Part shown: piece by piece, positions 17,995-27,538 of the stretch
Layout: every line of letters starts with the position of its first letter
Position numbering within the stretch: position 1 is the stretch's first letter
Origin: Neisseriaceae bacterium
GTDB taxonomy: Bacteria > Pseudomonadota > Gammaproteobacteria > Burkholderiales > Neisseriaceae
NCBI GenBank assembly: GCA_017934045.1
Contig: JAGBKK010000022.1
Coordinates: forward strand, 1 to 64,000
Reading direction: 5' to 3'
Length of the DNA: 64,000 bases
Notes under the pieces: generated by a model
What the model was told of the DNA's origin: nothing
The model's input: only the letters and a program-made list of their open reading frames with translations
Databases searched by the model: none
Made by a program: the position numbers and the translations under genes

Positions 17995-18030
17995 AAAAGG
18001 CAACCTGAAACTTATTCAGGTTGCCTTTTA
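17995..18030 (-). terminator. Terminator of the aminotransferase gene, built from a degenerate uptake sequence
   Basis: AAAAGGCAACCTGAA pairs with TTCAGGTTGCCTTTT across a short loop; both arms differ from the uptake palindrome by single bases. It ends the minus-strand aminotransferase gene. Confidence 0.8.
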
Positions 18031-18040
18031 TTCAACGAAA

Positions 18041-19234
18041 TTAACGCAACACTTCCGCAAAAGCGTTGGCGATATAGTCGATGTTTTTGCTGTTCAAACC
18101 AGCCACGCACATTCTGCCTGATTTCACCAAATACACCGCAAATTCGTTGCGTAGGCGATCCACTTGTTCAAGGTTTAAGCCTGTAAAACTGAACATACCG
18201 CGTTGTTTGGTGAAGTAAGAAAAGTCGCGTCCAGGTACTTTTTCGTTTAACACGGCAACCAGTTGTGTTCGCATTAAAGCAATGCGTTGTCGCATAGCCT
18301 CGACTTCTTGTGTCCATTGTTTGTACAATTCAGGCGTGTTCATTACTTTATCAACCACATTGCCGCCGTGTGATGGGGGGCTAGAATAAATGCGGCGGAC
18401 GGTGAATTTCAGTTGTCCATACACCAACTCGGCTTGCTCTTTATCTGGACAAACGGCAGACAAACCGCCAACGCGTTCGCCGTATAAAGACAAGTTTTTG
18501 GAGAACGAGTTGCTAACAAAGAACGACAAGCCGATTTGTTCCGCACGGCGAATGGCGTATGCGTCTTGTTCCAAACCATCGCCCAAGCCTTGATAGGCAA
18601 TGTCCATAAAGGCAATCAGTTTGCGGTTTTTGATGATGTCTAACACTTCGTCCCATTGTGCAGGCGATAAATCCACGCCTGTGGGGTTGTGGCAGCAGGG
18701 GTGCAACAGCACGATGTCGTTTTCAGGCAGCCCTTTTAAGAATTCGGTCATTTTTTCAAAACGCACGCCGCCGTGATTTTTGCTGTAATAAGGATATTCG
18801 CCCACGGTAAAGCCTGCCCCTTCAAAAATGCCAATGTGGTTGCCCCAAGTGGGGTCGGAAACATAAACTTTGGCTTGGGGGAAATATTTGCGTAAAAAGT
18901 CGGCACCGACTTTTAACGCACCTGAACCGCCCAAGGTTTGAATGGTAGCAACGCGACCAGCAGCAACCGCTTTGGAATTTTCGCCAAACAATAAGTTTTG
19001 GCAGGCTTTGCGGTAGCCAGCCAAGCCTTCCATAGGCAAATAAGCACGCGGCGTATGAGCGGCGGCGATTTCGTCTTCTACGGTTTTCACACAGTCTAAT
19101 AAAGGCAATTTGCCTTCATCGGTGTAATAAACGCCAATGCCCAAATTCACTTTGTTGGGTCGTTCGTCTTGTTTGAATGTTTCGACCAAACTCAAAATGG
19201 GGTCGCCTGGGTAATAATCGACATGTTTGAACAT
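18041..19234 (-). CDS. tyrB: Aromatic/aspartate aminotransferase
   Basis: 397-aa class I PLP aminotransferase, transferring amino groups between aromatic or acidic amino acids and 2-oxoglutarate. 'HPCCHNPTGVDL' carries the conserved Asn, 'AYQGLGDGLEQDA' the Tyr, and 'SNSFSKNLSLYGERVGGL' the PLP Lys. Start chosen at ATG 19234 ('MFKHVDYYPGDPI'), with AAGGA eight bases upstream; a 23-codon upstream extension lacks this. tyrB and aspC cannot be told apart with confidence by eye. Confidence 0.88.
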   Translation of the reverse strand: MFKHVDYYPGDPILSLVETFKQDERPNKVNLGIGVYYTDEGKLPLLDCVKTVEDEIAAAHTPRAYLPMEGLAGYRKACQNLLFGENSKAVAAGRVATIQTLGGSGALKVGADFLRKYFPQAKVYVSDPTWGNHIGIFEGAGFTVGEYPYYSKNHGGVRFEKMTEFLKGLPENDIVLLHPCCHNPTGVDLSPAQWDEVLDIIKNRKLIAFMDIAYQGLGDGLEQDAYAIRRAEQIGLSFFVSNSFSKNLSLYGERVGGLSAVCPDKEQAELVYGQLKFTVRRIYSSPPSHGGNVVDKVMNTPELYKQWTQEVEAMRQRIALMRTQLVAVLNEKVPGRDFSYFTKQRGMFSFTGLNLEQVDRLRNEFAVYLVKSGRMCVAGLNSKNIDYIANAFAEVLR

Positions 19235-19476
19235 AATGTTTTCCTTATGGGATTGTTCTTGACAAAAGACAATCATTTTACGCCGAAAGATAGGGCTTTG
19301 CACAGCGATTTACACTTTTTCTTTCAGGCTGCCTGAAAGTGTGTTAATTTAGAAATACATTAAATAGCCAAAACTGCAACATTCGATTATCTTATTTTAT
19401 TGAATTGTTTTCATCAAACAATGTAGCGTGTTATGATAACATTTCATTTTTTTGTCGCCTATACTTACTCATTAAA

Positions 19477-20571
19477 ATGAAAAAAATTCTTTTATTTGCA
19501 GGACTCATCACCACCACAACGGCTTTTGCCGCTGATGAGTTGGTATTTTTACCTGATGTGGCTGTTTATAATCAAGACCGTCATGTGATTGTGAATATTC
19601 CGCAAGCACGCGTGTTTTTGTATGATAATGGCGAATTATTAAAATCCTATCCCGCAGGGCCGGGCAACCCCAAAACGCCAACAAATTTGGGTGAATATGA
19701 AGTATTAGCCATCGCCAAAAATCCTGACTGGCATATTCCGAAAAGTATTCAAAAAAGCGAAAATAATCGCAAAATTGTTAAATATTGCGAAGATTCTTCC
19801 TATCCTTTTGCCGTTGCCAAAAAAACGCTGATTTCTAAAACCGAACGCAAAGATGCCGATGGTTATGTGGTAACCAACGACAAAGGCGAAGTGGTGTATG
19901 ACACCAAATATTCTTATTCCTGCGAAGAAACGGCGTTTATTAAATTTAGCGATGAACACAGTTTGGGCTTACACGGCACAAATGCACCGCACCGCATTCC
20001 CAGTTGGCCATCGCATGGTTGCGTGCGTATGAAAACGCCTGATGTGATGGACTTAAAAGGCTATGTTTCGCGTGGCACGCCTGTGTATGTGATTCATCAA
20101 CGCTACACACTCAACAGCGATGACAACAACGATTTGTGGTTGGGCATTTATCCGAATAAATACGCAGGTTCCAAAGAACACACCGAAGAGAAAACCGAAC
20201 AGTTAATTGCTGCTTTGCATTCGTGGAATTCAATTAGCGAAAAACAAATTGATGTGGCTGCCGCAGAAAAATGGATTAACGAATGGCGACCGAAAGTTAA
20301 ACAACACCACGAAATTTGTTTGACTTGTGCACCGACAGAAAAAGGCAAGAAAAAACCACGCCCCCAAGGCAACCTGAAACCTTTGTCTTGGACAGACGGT
20401 TTATCTACCATTCGCACGCCGATTGAACCCGAAGTGGTGCCTGAATTTACGCCACCTGAAGGTGAATACAACACGCTAAAAGCGGTGGAAGTGGAAATTG
20501 ATTCTACGCCTGATACGCCTAAACCTGTGCCCAGCAACGCGGTGAAAGGCAATACGGACGCATTGTTCTAA
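19477..20571 (+). CDS. L,D-transpeptidase (YkuD family), periplasmic
   Basis: 364 aa with a cleavable signal peptide ('MKKILLFAGLITTTTAFAA'), which sets the start at ATG 19477 rather than 19405. The YkuD domain (about residues 45-200) forms 3-3 peptidoglycan cross-links or anchors lipoproteins; the catalytic motif is 'SWPSHGCVRM' with 'GLHGTNAPHRIP' before it. The last 120 residues are Pro/Glu-rich and probably disordered, with a CxxC in 'EICLTCAPTEK'. It ends 12 bp before hisF and may be co-transcribed with it. Confidence 0.88.
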   Translation: MKKILLFAGLITTTTAFAADELVFLPDVAVYNQDRHVIVNIPQARVFLYDNGELLKSYPAGPGNPKTPTNLGEYEVLAIAKNPDWHIPKSIQKSENNRKIVKYCEDSSYPFAVAKKTLISKTERKDADGYVVTNDKGEVVYDTKYSYSCEETAFIKFSDEHSLGLHGTNAPHRIPSWPSHGCVRMKTPDVMDLKGYVSRGTPVYVIHQRYTLNSDDNNDLWLGIYPNKYAGSKEHTEEKTEQLIAALHSWNSISEKQIDVAAAEKWINEWRPKVKQHHEICLTCAPTEKGKKKPRPQGNLKPLSWTDGLSTIRTPIEPEVVPEFTPPEGEYNTLKAVEVEIDSTPDTPKPVPSNAVKGNTDALF

Positions 20572-20583
20572 TGGTGAAAAATC

Positions 20584-21348
20584 ATGTTAGCCAAACGCAT
20601 TATTCCTTGTTTAGATGTTGATAATGGACGCGTGGTTAAGGGAATCAATTTTGTCTCCCTGCGAGACGCAGGCGATCCTGTGGAAACGGCTAAACGCTAC
20701 AATGACGCTGGTGCGGACGAAATTACTTTTTTGGATATTACTGCGTCAAGCGACAATCGCAACACCATTTTAGATGTGATTGAACGCACTGCATCGCAAG
20801 TGTTTATACCGCTTACTGTGGGCGGTGGTGTGAGAACGGTGGATAATGTGCGTCAATTATTGAACGCAGGGGCAGATAAGGTAAGCATTAACACCGCTGC
20901 GGTGTTTCGTCCTGAATTTGTGAATGAAGCGGCTGATTTTTTCGGCTCGCAAGCGATTGTGGTGGCGATTGACGCCAAAGCGGTGAATGACGACAACACG
21001 CAATGGGAAATCTTTACCCACGGCGGACGCAAAAGAACAGGCATTGACGCAGTCAAATGGGCTTGTGATATGCAACAACGCGGTGCAGGTGAAATTTTGC
21101 TCACTTCAATGGACAGAGACGGCACTAAAGCAGGTTTTAACTTGCCTTTAACGCGTGCCATTGCGGACGCTGTGGATATTCCTGTGATTGCGTCAGGCGG
21201 TGTGGGCAATGTGCAGCATTTAATTGACGGTGTGTTGCAAGGACACGCAGATGCCGTATTAGCCGCCAGCATTTTTCATTTTGGCGAAGTTCGTATTCAA
21301 GACGCCAAAATAGCGATGAAAAATGCGGGCATTGAAATGAGAGTATAA
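20584..21348 (+). CDS. hisF: Imidazole glycerol phosphate synthase, cyclase subunit
   Basis: 254-aa beta/alpha barrel that makes imidazole glycerol phosphate and AICAR with ammonia from HisH. '[15 protein letters not shown]' carries the first catalytic Asp; '[10 protein letters not shown]' the second region; 'SGGVGN' is a phosphate-binding loop. Start ATG with GGTGA upstream. Followed by an unknown gene, then hisI and hisE; the rest of the his pathway is elsewhere. Confidence 0.97.
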   Translation: MLAKRIIPCLDVDNGRVVKGINFVSLRDAGDPVETAKRYNDAGADEITFLDITASSDNRNTILDVIERTASQVFIPLTVGGGVRTVDNVRQLLNAGADKVSINTAAVFRPEFVNEAADFFGSQAIVVAIDAKAVNDDNTQWEIFTHGGRKRTGIDAVKWACDMQQRGAGEILLTSMDRDGTKAGFNLPLTRAIADAVDIPVIASGGVGNVQHLIDGVLQGHADAVLAASIFHFGEVRIQDAKIAMKNAGIEMRV

Positions 21349-21421
21349 TTAAAAACTTTCAGGCAGCCTGAAAGTATCAATATGATTAAAACGAGTTCAA
21401 TATATTAAGGAATAGCAATAG

Positions 21422-22321
21422 ATGAAAATCGTTAATTTATATGAAAAACTCGATGTTCATTTTGCCGCCGTTGAAGCGGAAATTTTGATTGCGTTAGCTC
21501 GTTATCAATACAAAAATGGCGACAAAGCAGACCCAACCATTGTGGCTGATGTCAAACAATGGTTGCTGAATCCTGCGGTGCGTCCTTTGTATAATCAGCA
21601 GTTGCTTGCCGAATACCCAAAAACCCAAACCGAAGGCTACACCCCTGAATATTTAGGCATATTTTTTAATATTAAAAATCAAGCGGTGATGTTACGAGAA
21701 TTACGCAATGCCGCCAAAGAACTCAAAGAAGCTAACGAATTATTAGGCGGACGCATTTCGCAAATGCGCAGTGAAGAAAAACTGTATCGTTCGCCATCAC
21801 ACAGCCATGAAATACAAAATGTGAATTACCACGCTTTTGCTAAAAATTTCGTCAATGATGAAGCCCAAAGTATTTACTTTACGCTACTGCATTTATTAGC
21901 GTTAAATCGCCGTCCTGTGCGTCATTTGCTATATACCGAGAGTAAAACTTATTCGTATATTCGTTATTACGAATATACACTGATGAAATTTAAAGTCGAA
22001 GGGCGAAAAAAATATTTATTAGCTCGTGCCACGCCCGAAGAATTACATGCCAAAGGCATTGAAAATGTTGAACCCACACGCGATACAGACGGACCATTGT
22101 TTCATTCGCGTTTATTGATTGACCAAAATCACTCCGTCAGCCCATTTTTCCTGACCGAAACCGAAGCGTTTGACCATATTATTGACGAAATTCAAGAAAT
22201 TTACGATTATGCGATTGAAAGCATTGCCACTTTCAACGAAGCCATTTTGAATATGAAACACGCCCAAATGGAACGCTTACTGTCGTCAAAAATTGTGAAA
22301 GATGCACAGAAAAGTAAATAA
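21422..22321 (+). CDS. Conserved-looking unknown protein inside the his cluster
   Basis: 299 aa, no signal peptide or membrane segment, high Glu/Lys/Tyr, mostly helical in appearance. I do not recognise a domain. 'RELRNAAKELKEANELLGGRISQMRSEE' looks like a coiled coil near residues 95-125; later 'NRRPVRHLLYTESKTYSYIRYYEY' is a Tyr/Arg-rich block. Composition matches its neighbours, so it does not look recently acquired. It lies between hisF and hisI but an uptake sequence separates it from both, and I see nothing linking it to histidine synthesis. Confidence 0.75.
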   Translation: MKIVNLYEKLDVHFAAVEAEILIALARYQYKNGDKADPTIVADVKQWLLNPAVRPLYNQQLLAEYPKTQTEGYTPEYLGIFFNIKNQAVMLRELRNAAKELKEANELLGGRISQMRSEEKLYRSPSHSHEIQNVNYHAFAKNFVNDEAQSIYFTLLHLLALNRRPVRHLLYTESKTYSYIRYYEYTLMKFKVEGRKKYLLARATPEELHAKGIENVEPTRDTDGPLFHSRLLIDQNHSVSPFFLTETEAFDHIIDEIQEIYDYAIESIATFNEAILNMKHAQMERLLSSKIVKDAQKSK

Positions 22322-22427
22322 AATAAGCTTTCAGGCAGCCTGAAAAGCCTTGTAGGGTGGGTTTTCAACCCAGCGAAAATATTGTAGGGTGGGTATTTTT
22401 GCCCACCATTTGCCTAATAGGGCAAAA

Positions 22428-22533
22428 TATAGTCAATTCATACCAAAATTATGCAGCGTTGGTTTGCCTTGCCGTATTATTTATACTGTTGCAGGCAAGT
22501 TGCCTTGCCTGCTTTTGCTCTGAATCGACTATA
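22428..22533. mobile_element. Miniature inverted-repeat element, family 1 (second copy)
   Basis: 106 bp from TATAGTC to GACTATA with the core 'gccttgccgtattatt' and 'tatactg.tgcaggca' shared with the copy at 12828. It lies between the unknown gene and hisI, flanked by 'gtagggtgggt' repeats. Confidence 0.75.
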
Positions 22534-22598
22534 AAATCGAATGATGACCAACAATCTTTTCAGGCAGCCTGAAAGTCAATCCAAGCAAGGAAAAAAAT

Positions 22599-22985
22599 AT
22601 GTCTCACAATCTATTAGATAAACTGAAATTTGACGACAAGGGTTTAATCTGCACCATTGCCCAAGACTACCAAACAGGGCGAGTGTTAATGGTGGCGTGG
22701 GCGAATAAGGACGCAATACAAAAAACCGCGGAAACAGGTTTAGCCCATTATTACAGCCGCTCACGACAAAAATTGTGGTGCAAAGGCGAAGAATCGGGGC
22801 ATTTTCAAAAAGTCAAAGAAATACGAACCGACTGCGATGGCGATACCTTATTGTTGCAAATCGAACAAGTGGGCGGCATGGCGTGCCATACAGGGCGACA
22901 ATCGTGTTTTTTCCAAGTTTGGCAAAATGATGAATGGCAAATTGCCGATCCTGTCATCAAAAATCCTGATGAAATTTATAAATAA
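22599..22985 (+). CDS. hisI: Phosphoribosyl-AMP cyclohydrolase
   Basis: 128 aa, third step of histidine synthesis, opening the adenine ring of PR-AMP. The zinc-binding and active-site blocks '[18 protein letters not shown]', '[15 protein letters not shown]' and '[11 protein letters not shown]' are all present. Start ATG with AAGGAA upstream. Separate from hisE, as in Neisseria, rather than fused as in E. coli. Confidence 0.97.
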   Translation: MSHNLLDKLKFDDKGLICTIAQDYQTGRVLMVAWANKDAIQKTAETGLAHYYSRSRQKLWCKGEESGHFQKVKEIRTDCDGDTLLLQIEQVGGMACHTGRQSCFFQVWQNDEWQIADPVIKNPDEIYK

Positions 22986-23051
22986 TAAATAACAATTATA
23001 TTGCAATGCAGTATAATAAGCATGAAACACATTGATTAAAGGGACAACATT

Positions 23052-23411
23052 ATGGACACACAACAAAAAAAAGCACACCTGTACGCCGTATTAGGCGAAA
23101 TTGCCGAAGTCATTGAAATGCGTCGCCAAGCCGCACCTGAATCTTCCTATGTATCGCAACTGTTGCACAAGGGCGAAGATAAAATTCTTAAAAAAGTCAT
23201 CGAAGAAGCAGGGGAGGTGCTGATGGCTTCCAAAGATGTGGAAAAATCTGCCCAAGGACGCTTACACTTAATCAAAGAGGTGGCTGATGTGTGGTTTCAC
23301 ACCATGGTGCTTTTGGCACACCACAATCTGCGTGTGGAAGATGTGTTAATGGAACTCAAACGCCGTCAAAATATTTCAGGCATAGACGAAAAAGCATCTC
23401 GTCCGCAATAA
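23052..23411 (+). CDS. hisE: Phosphoribosyl-ATP pyrophosphatase
   Basis: 119 aa, second step of histidine synthesis. MazG-like all-alpha fold: 'SYVSQLLHKGEDKILKKV', 'EEAGEVLMASK' and 'EVADVWFHTMVLL' carry the metal-binding acids. AAGGGA lies before the ATG. Follows hisI by 66 bp and ends with a strong terminator. Confidence 0.96.
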   Translation: MDTQQKKAHLYAVLGEIAEVIEMRRQAAPESSYVSQLLHKGEDKILKKVIEEAGEVLMASKDVEKSAQGRLHLIKEVADVWFHTMVLLAHHNLRVEDVLMELKRRQNISGIDEKASRPQ

Positions 23412-23419
23412 AATCAAGC

Positions 23420-23453
23420 AAACGGAATGTTGATTAAACATTCCGTTTTTTTT
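23420..23453 (+). terminator. Intrinsic terminator after hisE
   Basis: AAACGGAATGTT pairs with AACATTCCGTTT and is followed by eight T. Confidence 0.9.
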
Positions 23454-23555
23454 AATACTGTGTTAATATTTTGCAGTGCAAAAATATTGATCGCACGCTG
23501 GTCAATACTTTTGATGTATTGAATTTTTATTTTTTAATGTGTGGGGGAACACTAA

Positions 23556-24654
23556 ATGAAAACCTTGCAAATACTGGGCATGAGTGCCGCATTAAGTGCA
23601 GCCTTGGTTGTTTCGGGCTGTGGTAATCAACAAACTGCTGGAAAAGACGATAAAGCCAAGCAAGAATTGGTGATTGGTTTTGCTCACTGTTGCGAACGAG
23701 GGCAAATTTCCACGATGGATGCTGTGGAAAATGTGATTAAAGTCGAAGCCGAAAAAGCAGGCGTGAAAATGCTGTTTGAAACTGCCGAAGAAACCAAACA
23801 TATCGTCAAAGATGAAAACGGTAAAGATAAAGAAATGGACGATTACTACACCATTCAGCCTACTCAAATGAAAAAACTGATTGACGCAGGTGCAAAATCC
23901 ATTATTCTGATTACCGTGCAAGGTAAAGAAGAAGAAAAAATGCAGGAAAAAATGTTGGCATACGCCAAAGAAAAAGGCGTTTCCGTGGTTGCTGTGCGTC
24001 GTCCTTTGAAGAAGAGCCATTCATAGCCGTTTCCCAAATGCTTATTCAGTGGGTTCTTCGCCTGAACAAGTGCCGACATTGCAAAGTAAAATGATTGTTG
24101 ATCAATGGAAAAAACACGCCGAATGGGATAAAAATGGCGATGGCAAAATTCAATTCGGTTTAATTCGCGGCAAAGAAGGGTCTGCAAATGATAACTTGCG
24201 TAAGAATGTACCTACGCGTATTAACAGTTCAGGTCTTGAAGTGCAACGCATAGCCGAAGGCATTGCCAACTGGAACCGTGAAGAAGGAAAAGCCTTGGTT
24301 GAAAAATGGATTAAATCGGGCGATATTGACAAAATGGAAATCATCATCAGCGGTTCGGACGATATGGCATTGGGTGCGTTAGACGCATTACGCGAAGCCA
24401 AAAAACCTGTGCCACCGATTTTTGGCTTTAACGCTGTAAAAGAAGCCCAAGAAGCCATTAAAACAGGCGAATTTGGCGGTTCTTTACTGCGTGATTTTAC
24501 TGGACACGGCAAAATGGCATACAAAGTGGCAGAAAACTTGGCTTTGGGCAAAAGCCCGATTGACGGTATTAACGCGGAATTAGAAGGTGGCACCACCATT
24601 AACTTGCCTTACGACATTGTTACCCAAGATAATGTGGATCAATATTTGAAATAA
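23556..24654 (+). pseudogene. MglB-like galactose/glucose-binding lipoprotein, interrupted by frameshifts
   Basis: Periplasmic sugar-binding protein of an ABC transporter. The first part (from ATG 23556) has a lipoprotein signal ('LVVSGCGNQQ') and the N-lobe up to 'VSVVAVRRP', then runs out of frame to a stop at 24024. The C-lobe, 'GSSPEQV', the EF-hand-like 'DKNGDGKIQ' and 'GSDDMALGALDALREA', resumes two frames away from about 24034. Between them a third frame reads 'FEEEPFIAVSQ', so two one-base losses in short homopolymers (near 24005 and 24033) explain everything. It is either a young pseudogene or two sequencing errors. mglA and mglC are not here. Confidence 0.75.
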
Positions 24655-24667
24655 ATTGATGATAATG

Positions 24668-24698
24668 AAAAACGGCAGTTTCAGGCTGCCGTTTTTTT
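24668..24698 (+). terminator. Intrinsic terminator after the MglB-like gene
   Basis: AAAAACGGCAG and CTGCCGTTTTTTT form the stem. The loop and inner stem contain 'ttcaggctgcc', most of an uptake sequence. Confidence 0.85.
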
Positions 24699-24719
24699 GT
24701 TTTTCAGGCTGCCTGAAAT

Positions 24720-24752
24720 AAAAAACCGTCTATTTTCCATAGACGGTTTTTT
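24720..24752 (-). terminator. Intrinsic terminator after infB
   Basis: AAAAAACCGTCTAT pairs with ATAGACGGTTTTTT around a five-base loop. It ends the minus-strand rimP-nusA-infB operon and may also act on the plus strand. Confidence 0.85.
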
Positions 24753-24767
24753 GTTGCAACGAGAAAA

Positions 24768-27521
24768 CTACTCAATCTTGCGTTCGACTTCGATGATTTC
24801 GAAGAATTCCAACTGGTCGCCTTCGATAATATCGTTGTAGTTTTTCACCATTAAGCCGCATTCAAAGCCTTTTTTAACTTCTTTCACATCGTCTTTAAAG
24901 CGTTTGAGTGAGTCTAATTCGCCTGTGAAAATCACCACATTGTTGCGTAACACACGCACTTTGGCATCTCGTTTGACCAAGCCTTCGGTTACCATACAGC
25001 CTGCAATGTTGCCGACTTTGGATATGGAAATCACTTGACGGATTTCTGCCAAGCCCAAGACTTGTTCTTTTTCTTCGGGCGACAACATTCCGCTCATGGC
25101 GGCTTTTACATCGTCAATCACATCGTAAATAATGTTGTAATAGCGAATTTTCACGCCTTCGTTTTCGGCTAACTTTCTTGCACCGCCGTCTGCACGCACA
25201 TTAAAGCCCACAATCACTGCTTCGCTGGCTAATGCCAAATTGACATCGGACTCGGTAATGCCGCCCACGCCGCTGTGAATAATGTTGATTTTAACTTCTT
25301 CGTTCGACAGTTTATTCAGGCTGCCTGAAAGTGCTTCGTATGAACCTTGTACATCGGCTTTGATGATAATTGGCAAGGATTGCACTTCGCCACTTTCCAT
25401 ATTGGTGAATAAGTTTTCCAACTTGGCGGCTTGTTGTTTCGCCAAACGCACATCACGGTATTTGCCTTGACGGAATAAGGCAATTTCGCGTGCTTTTTTC
25501 TCGTCCGCCAATACGATGGCGTCTTCGCCTGCGTTGGGGACATCGGACAAGCCCAAAATTTCCACAGGAATGGACGGCCCTGCTTCTTTGATTTCTTTGC
25601 CGTTTTCGTCCAACATTGCACGCACTTTACCAAACGCTGTGCCTGCTAACAGCATATCGCCTTTTTTCAGGGTGCCTGATTGCACGAGTAGCGTAACCAC
25701 CACGCCACGACCTTTGTCCAAACGCGATTCGACAATAATGCCTTTGGCAGGGGCTTCCACAGGGGCTTTCAGTTCCAAAACTTCGGCTTCCAACAAGACT
25801 GCGTCTAACAATGCGTCTATATTCAAGCCTTTTTTGGCTGAAATATTGATACATTGCACATCGCCGCCCCACTCATCAGGCACAATGCCGTATTGCGTGA
25901 GTTCTTGGCGGATTTTCTCTGGATTTGCCGACTCTTTATCGATTTTATTCACAGCCACCACAATCGGCACGCCAGCGGCTTTGGCGTGGTTAATCGCTTC
26001 AATCGTTTGCGGCATGACACCGTCATCGGCAGCCACCACCAAAATCACAATATCGGTGGCTTGGGCACCACGAGCCCGCATAGCCGTGAAAGCCTCGTGT
26101 CCTGGTGTATCCAAGAATGTAATCACGCCTTTATCAGTTTGTACATGATACGCACCAATGTGTTGCGTAATACCGCCCGCTTCGCCTGACACCACCGAAG
26201 TGCGGCGGATATAGTCCAAGAGCGAAGTTTTACCGTGATCCACATGCCCCATCACCGTTACCACAGGCGGACGCGTCAGTTTTTCGGCTTCCACATATTC
26301 GCCACCATCGTCCAAAAATGCTTCTGGATCGTCCGCTTCGGCAGCTTTGCCAATGTGTCCCATTTCTTCCACCACAATGAGAGCGGTTTCTTGGTCTAAC
26401 ACTTGGTTAATGGTTACCATCATACCCATTTTCATCAAGGCTTTAATCACTTCAACGGCTTTAACTGCCATTTTGTGGGCAAGTTCTGCCACCGTAATGG
26501 TTTCAGGCACCACCACTTCATGCACCACAGGTTCGGTCGGTGCTTGGAAACCGTGTTGATTTTCCACTTTCGGCAATTTTTTGCCTTTTTTCGCACCACG
26601 CCATTTATCCGAATCCAAGTCTATGTCTTGGTTGCGACCTTTGACTTTACCGCCACGGCGTTGTTCTCTGTCGTCTCGATCGTTATTATTATTGCCTTTG
26701 CGTTTGCCTTTATCACCGCGTTTTTCGCCACGATTATCATCAATCGCAGGGGCTGCCTGAACGGTTTTTTCAGGCTGCCTTGCTTTGTCTTTTTCTTTAT
26801 TTTTATCTTTGGCTTTGACTTCTTCTTTTTTATTGCCAGACGCTTTGGCACTTCTTAACGCCGCTTCTTTTTGCTGTTGAGCGGTTTTCTTTTCTTCTTC
26901 CGCACGCAAACGCGCGGCGGCTTTGCGTTCTTCGCGTTCTTGTTTTTGACGCATCAACGCCGCTTGGGCTTCACGCATTGCCGCTGCACGGCGTTCTTCT
27001 TCCGCACGGCGTGCTAATTCTGCATCGCTGATAATCGGTTGTGGCACAATAGGTTCAGCCGCTTTTGCCGATTTGCCTTTTTTCTCTGCCTTGTCAGCTG
27101 ATTTTTCTTTGGCAGGTTTTTTGGCTTTTTTGGGTTTTTCTTCTGCCTTATGATCAGCCGATTTTTCAGGCTGCCTTTTTTCAGGAGCTTTGGGTTTTTC
27201 GGCTTTTTCAGTTTTTTCAACTTTGGGTTCTTTGGGGGCAACCGCCGCTTGGGGTTCAGGCGTTTTTTCAGGCTGCCTTACTTCTTCTTTTTTCTCGACC
27301 ACTGGCGTAGGTTTTTCTGCCACTTGTGGGGTTGGTGCAGGTTTTTCTTCTACTTTTGTCGCAGGAGCAGGTTCTGCCTTTTCAGCCACAGGTGTTGCCG
27401 TGGGCGTTTCATCAATCGGTGGCACAACCACACGGCGTTTGCGGCGTGTAACCACTTCCACGCCAGCCACCGTGCTGTGTTCTTCCTTATTTCGTGTTCT
27501 GACTTCTTTGTTATCTGCCAT
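24768..27521 (-). CDS. infB: Translation initiation factor IF-2
   Basis: 917-aa GTPase that places fMet-tRNA on the 30S subunit. The G domain begins at about residue 415 ('[16 protein letters not shown]', 'DTPGHEAF', 'NKID'), followed by the IF2 beta-barrels and C-terminal domain. The N-terminal 300 residues are a low-complexity Lys/Glu/Ala/Pro stretch. It contains several 'RQPEK'-type segments, each encoded by an uptake sequence (about 26765-26780, 27165-27176, 27266-27278). GGGAG precedes the ATG. It follows nusA by 17 bp in the usual rimP-nusA-infB operon. Confidence 0.97.
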   Translation of the reverse strand: MADNKEVRTRNKEEHSTVAGVEVVTRRKRRVVVPPIDETPTATPVAEKAEPAPATKVEEKPAPTPQVAEKPTPVVEKKEEVRQPEKTPEPQAAVAPKEPKVEKTEKAEKPKAPEKRQPEKSADHKAEEKPKKAKKPAKEKSADKAEKKGKSAKAAEPIVPQPIISDAELARRAEEERRAAAMREAQAALMRQKQEREERKAAARLRAEEEKKTAQQQKEAALRSAKASGNKKEEVKAKDKNKEKDKARQPEKTVQAAPAIDDNRGEKRGDKGKRKGNNNNDRDDREQRRGGKVKGRNQDIDLDSDKWRGAKKGKKLPKVENQHGFQAPTEPVVHEVVVPETITVAELAHKMAVKAVEVIKALMKMGMMVTINQVLDQETALIVVEEMGHIGKAAEADDPEAFLDDGGEYVEAEKLTRPPVVTVMGHVDHGKTSLLDYIRRTSVVSGEAGGITQHIGAYHVQTDKGVITFLDTPGHEAFTAMRARGAQATDIVILVVAADDGVMPQTIEAINHAKAAGVPIVVAVNKIDKESANPEKIRQELTQYGIVPDEWGGDVQCINISAKKGLNIDALLDAVLLEAEVLELKAPVEAPAKGIIVESRLDKGRGVVVTLLVQSGTLKKGDMLLAGTAFGKVRAMLDENGKEIKEAGPSIPVEILGLSDVPNAGEDAIVLADEKKAREIALFRQGKYRDVRLAKQQAAKLENLFTNMESGEVQSLPIIIKADVQGSYEALSGSLNKLSNEEVKINIIHSGVGGITESDVNLALASEAVIVGFNVRADGGARKLAENEGVKIRYYNIIYDVIDDVKAAMSGMLSPEEKEQVLGLAEIRQVISISKVGNIAGCMVTEGLVKRDAKVRVLRNNVVIFTGELDSLKRFKDDVKEVKKGFECGLMVKNYNDIIEGDQLEFFEIIEVERKIE

Positions 27522-27538
27522 ATTTCACGCTCCCTACA

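Noticed and set aside
25516-26189. Plus-strand frames of 210 and 111 codons inside infB
   Set aside because: Antisense shadows; composition follows the complement of infB.
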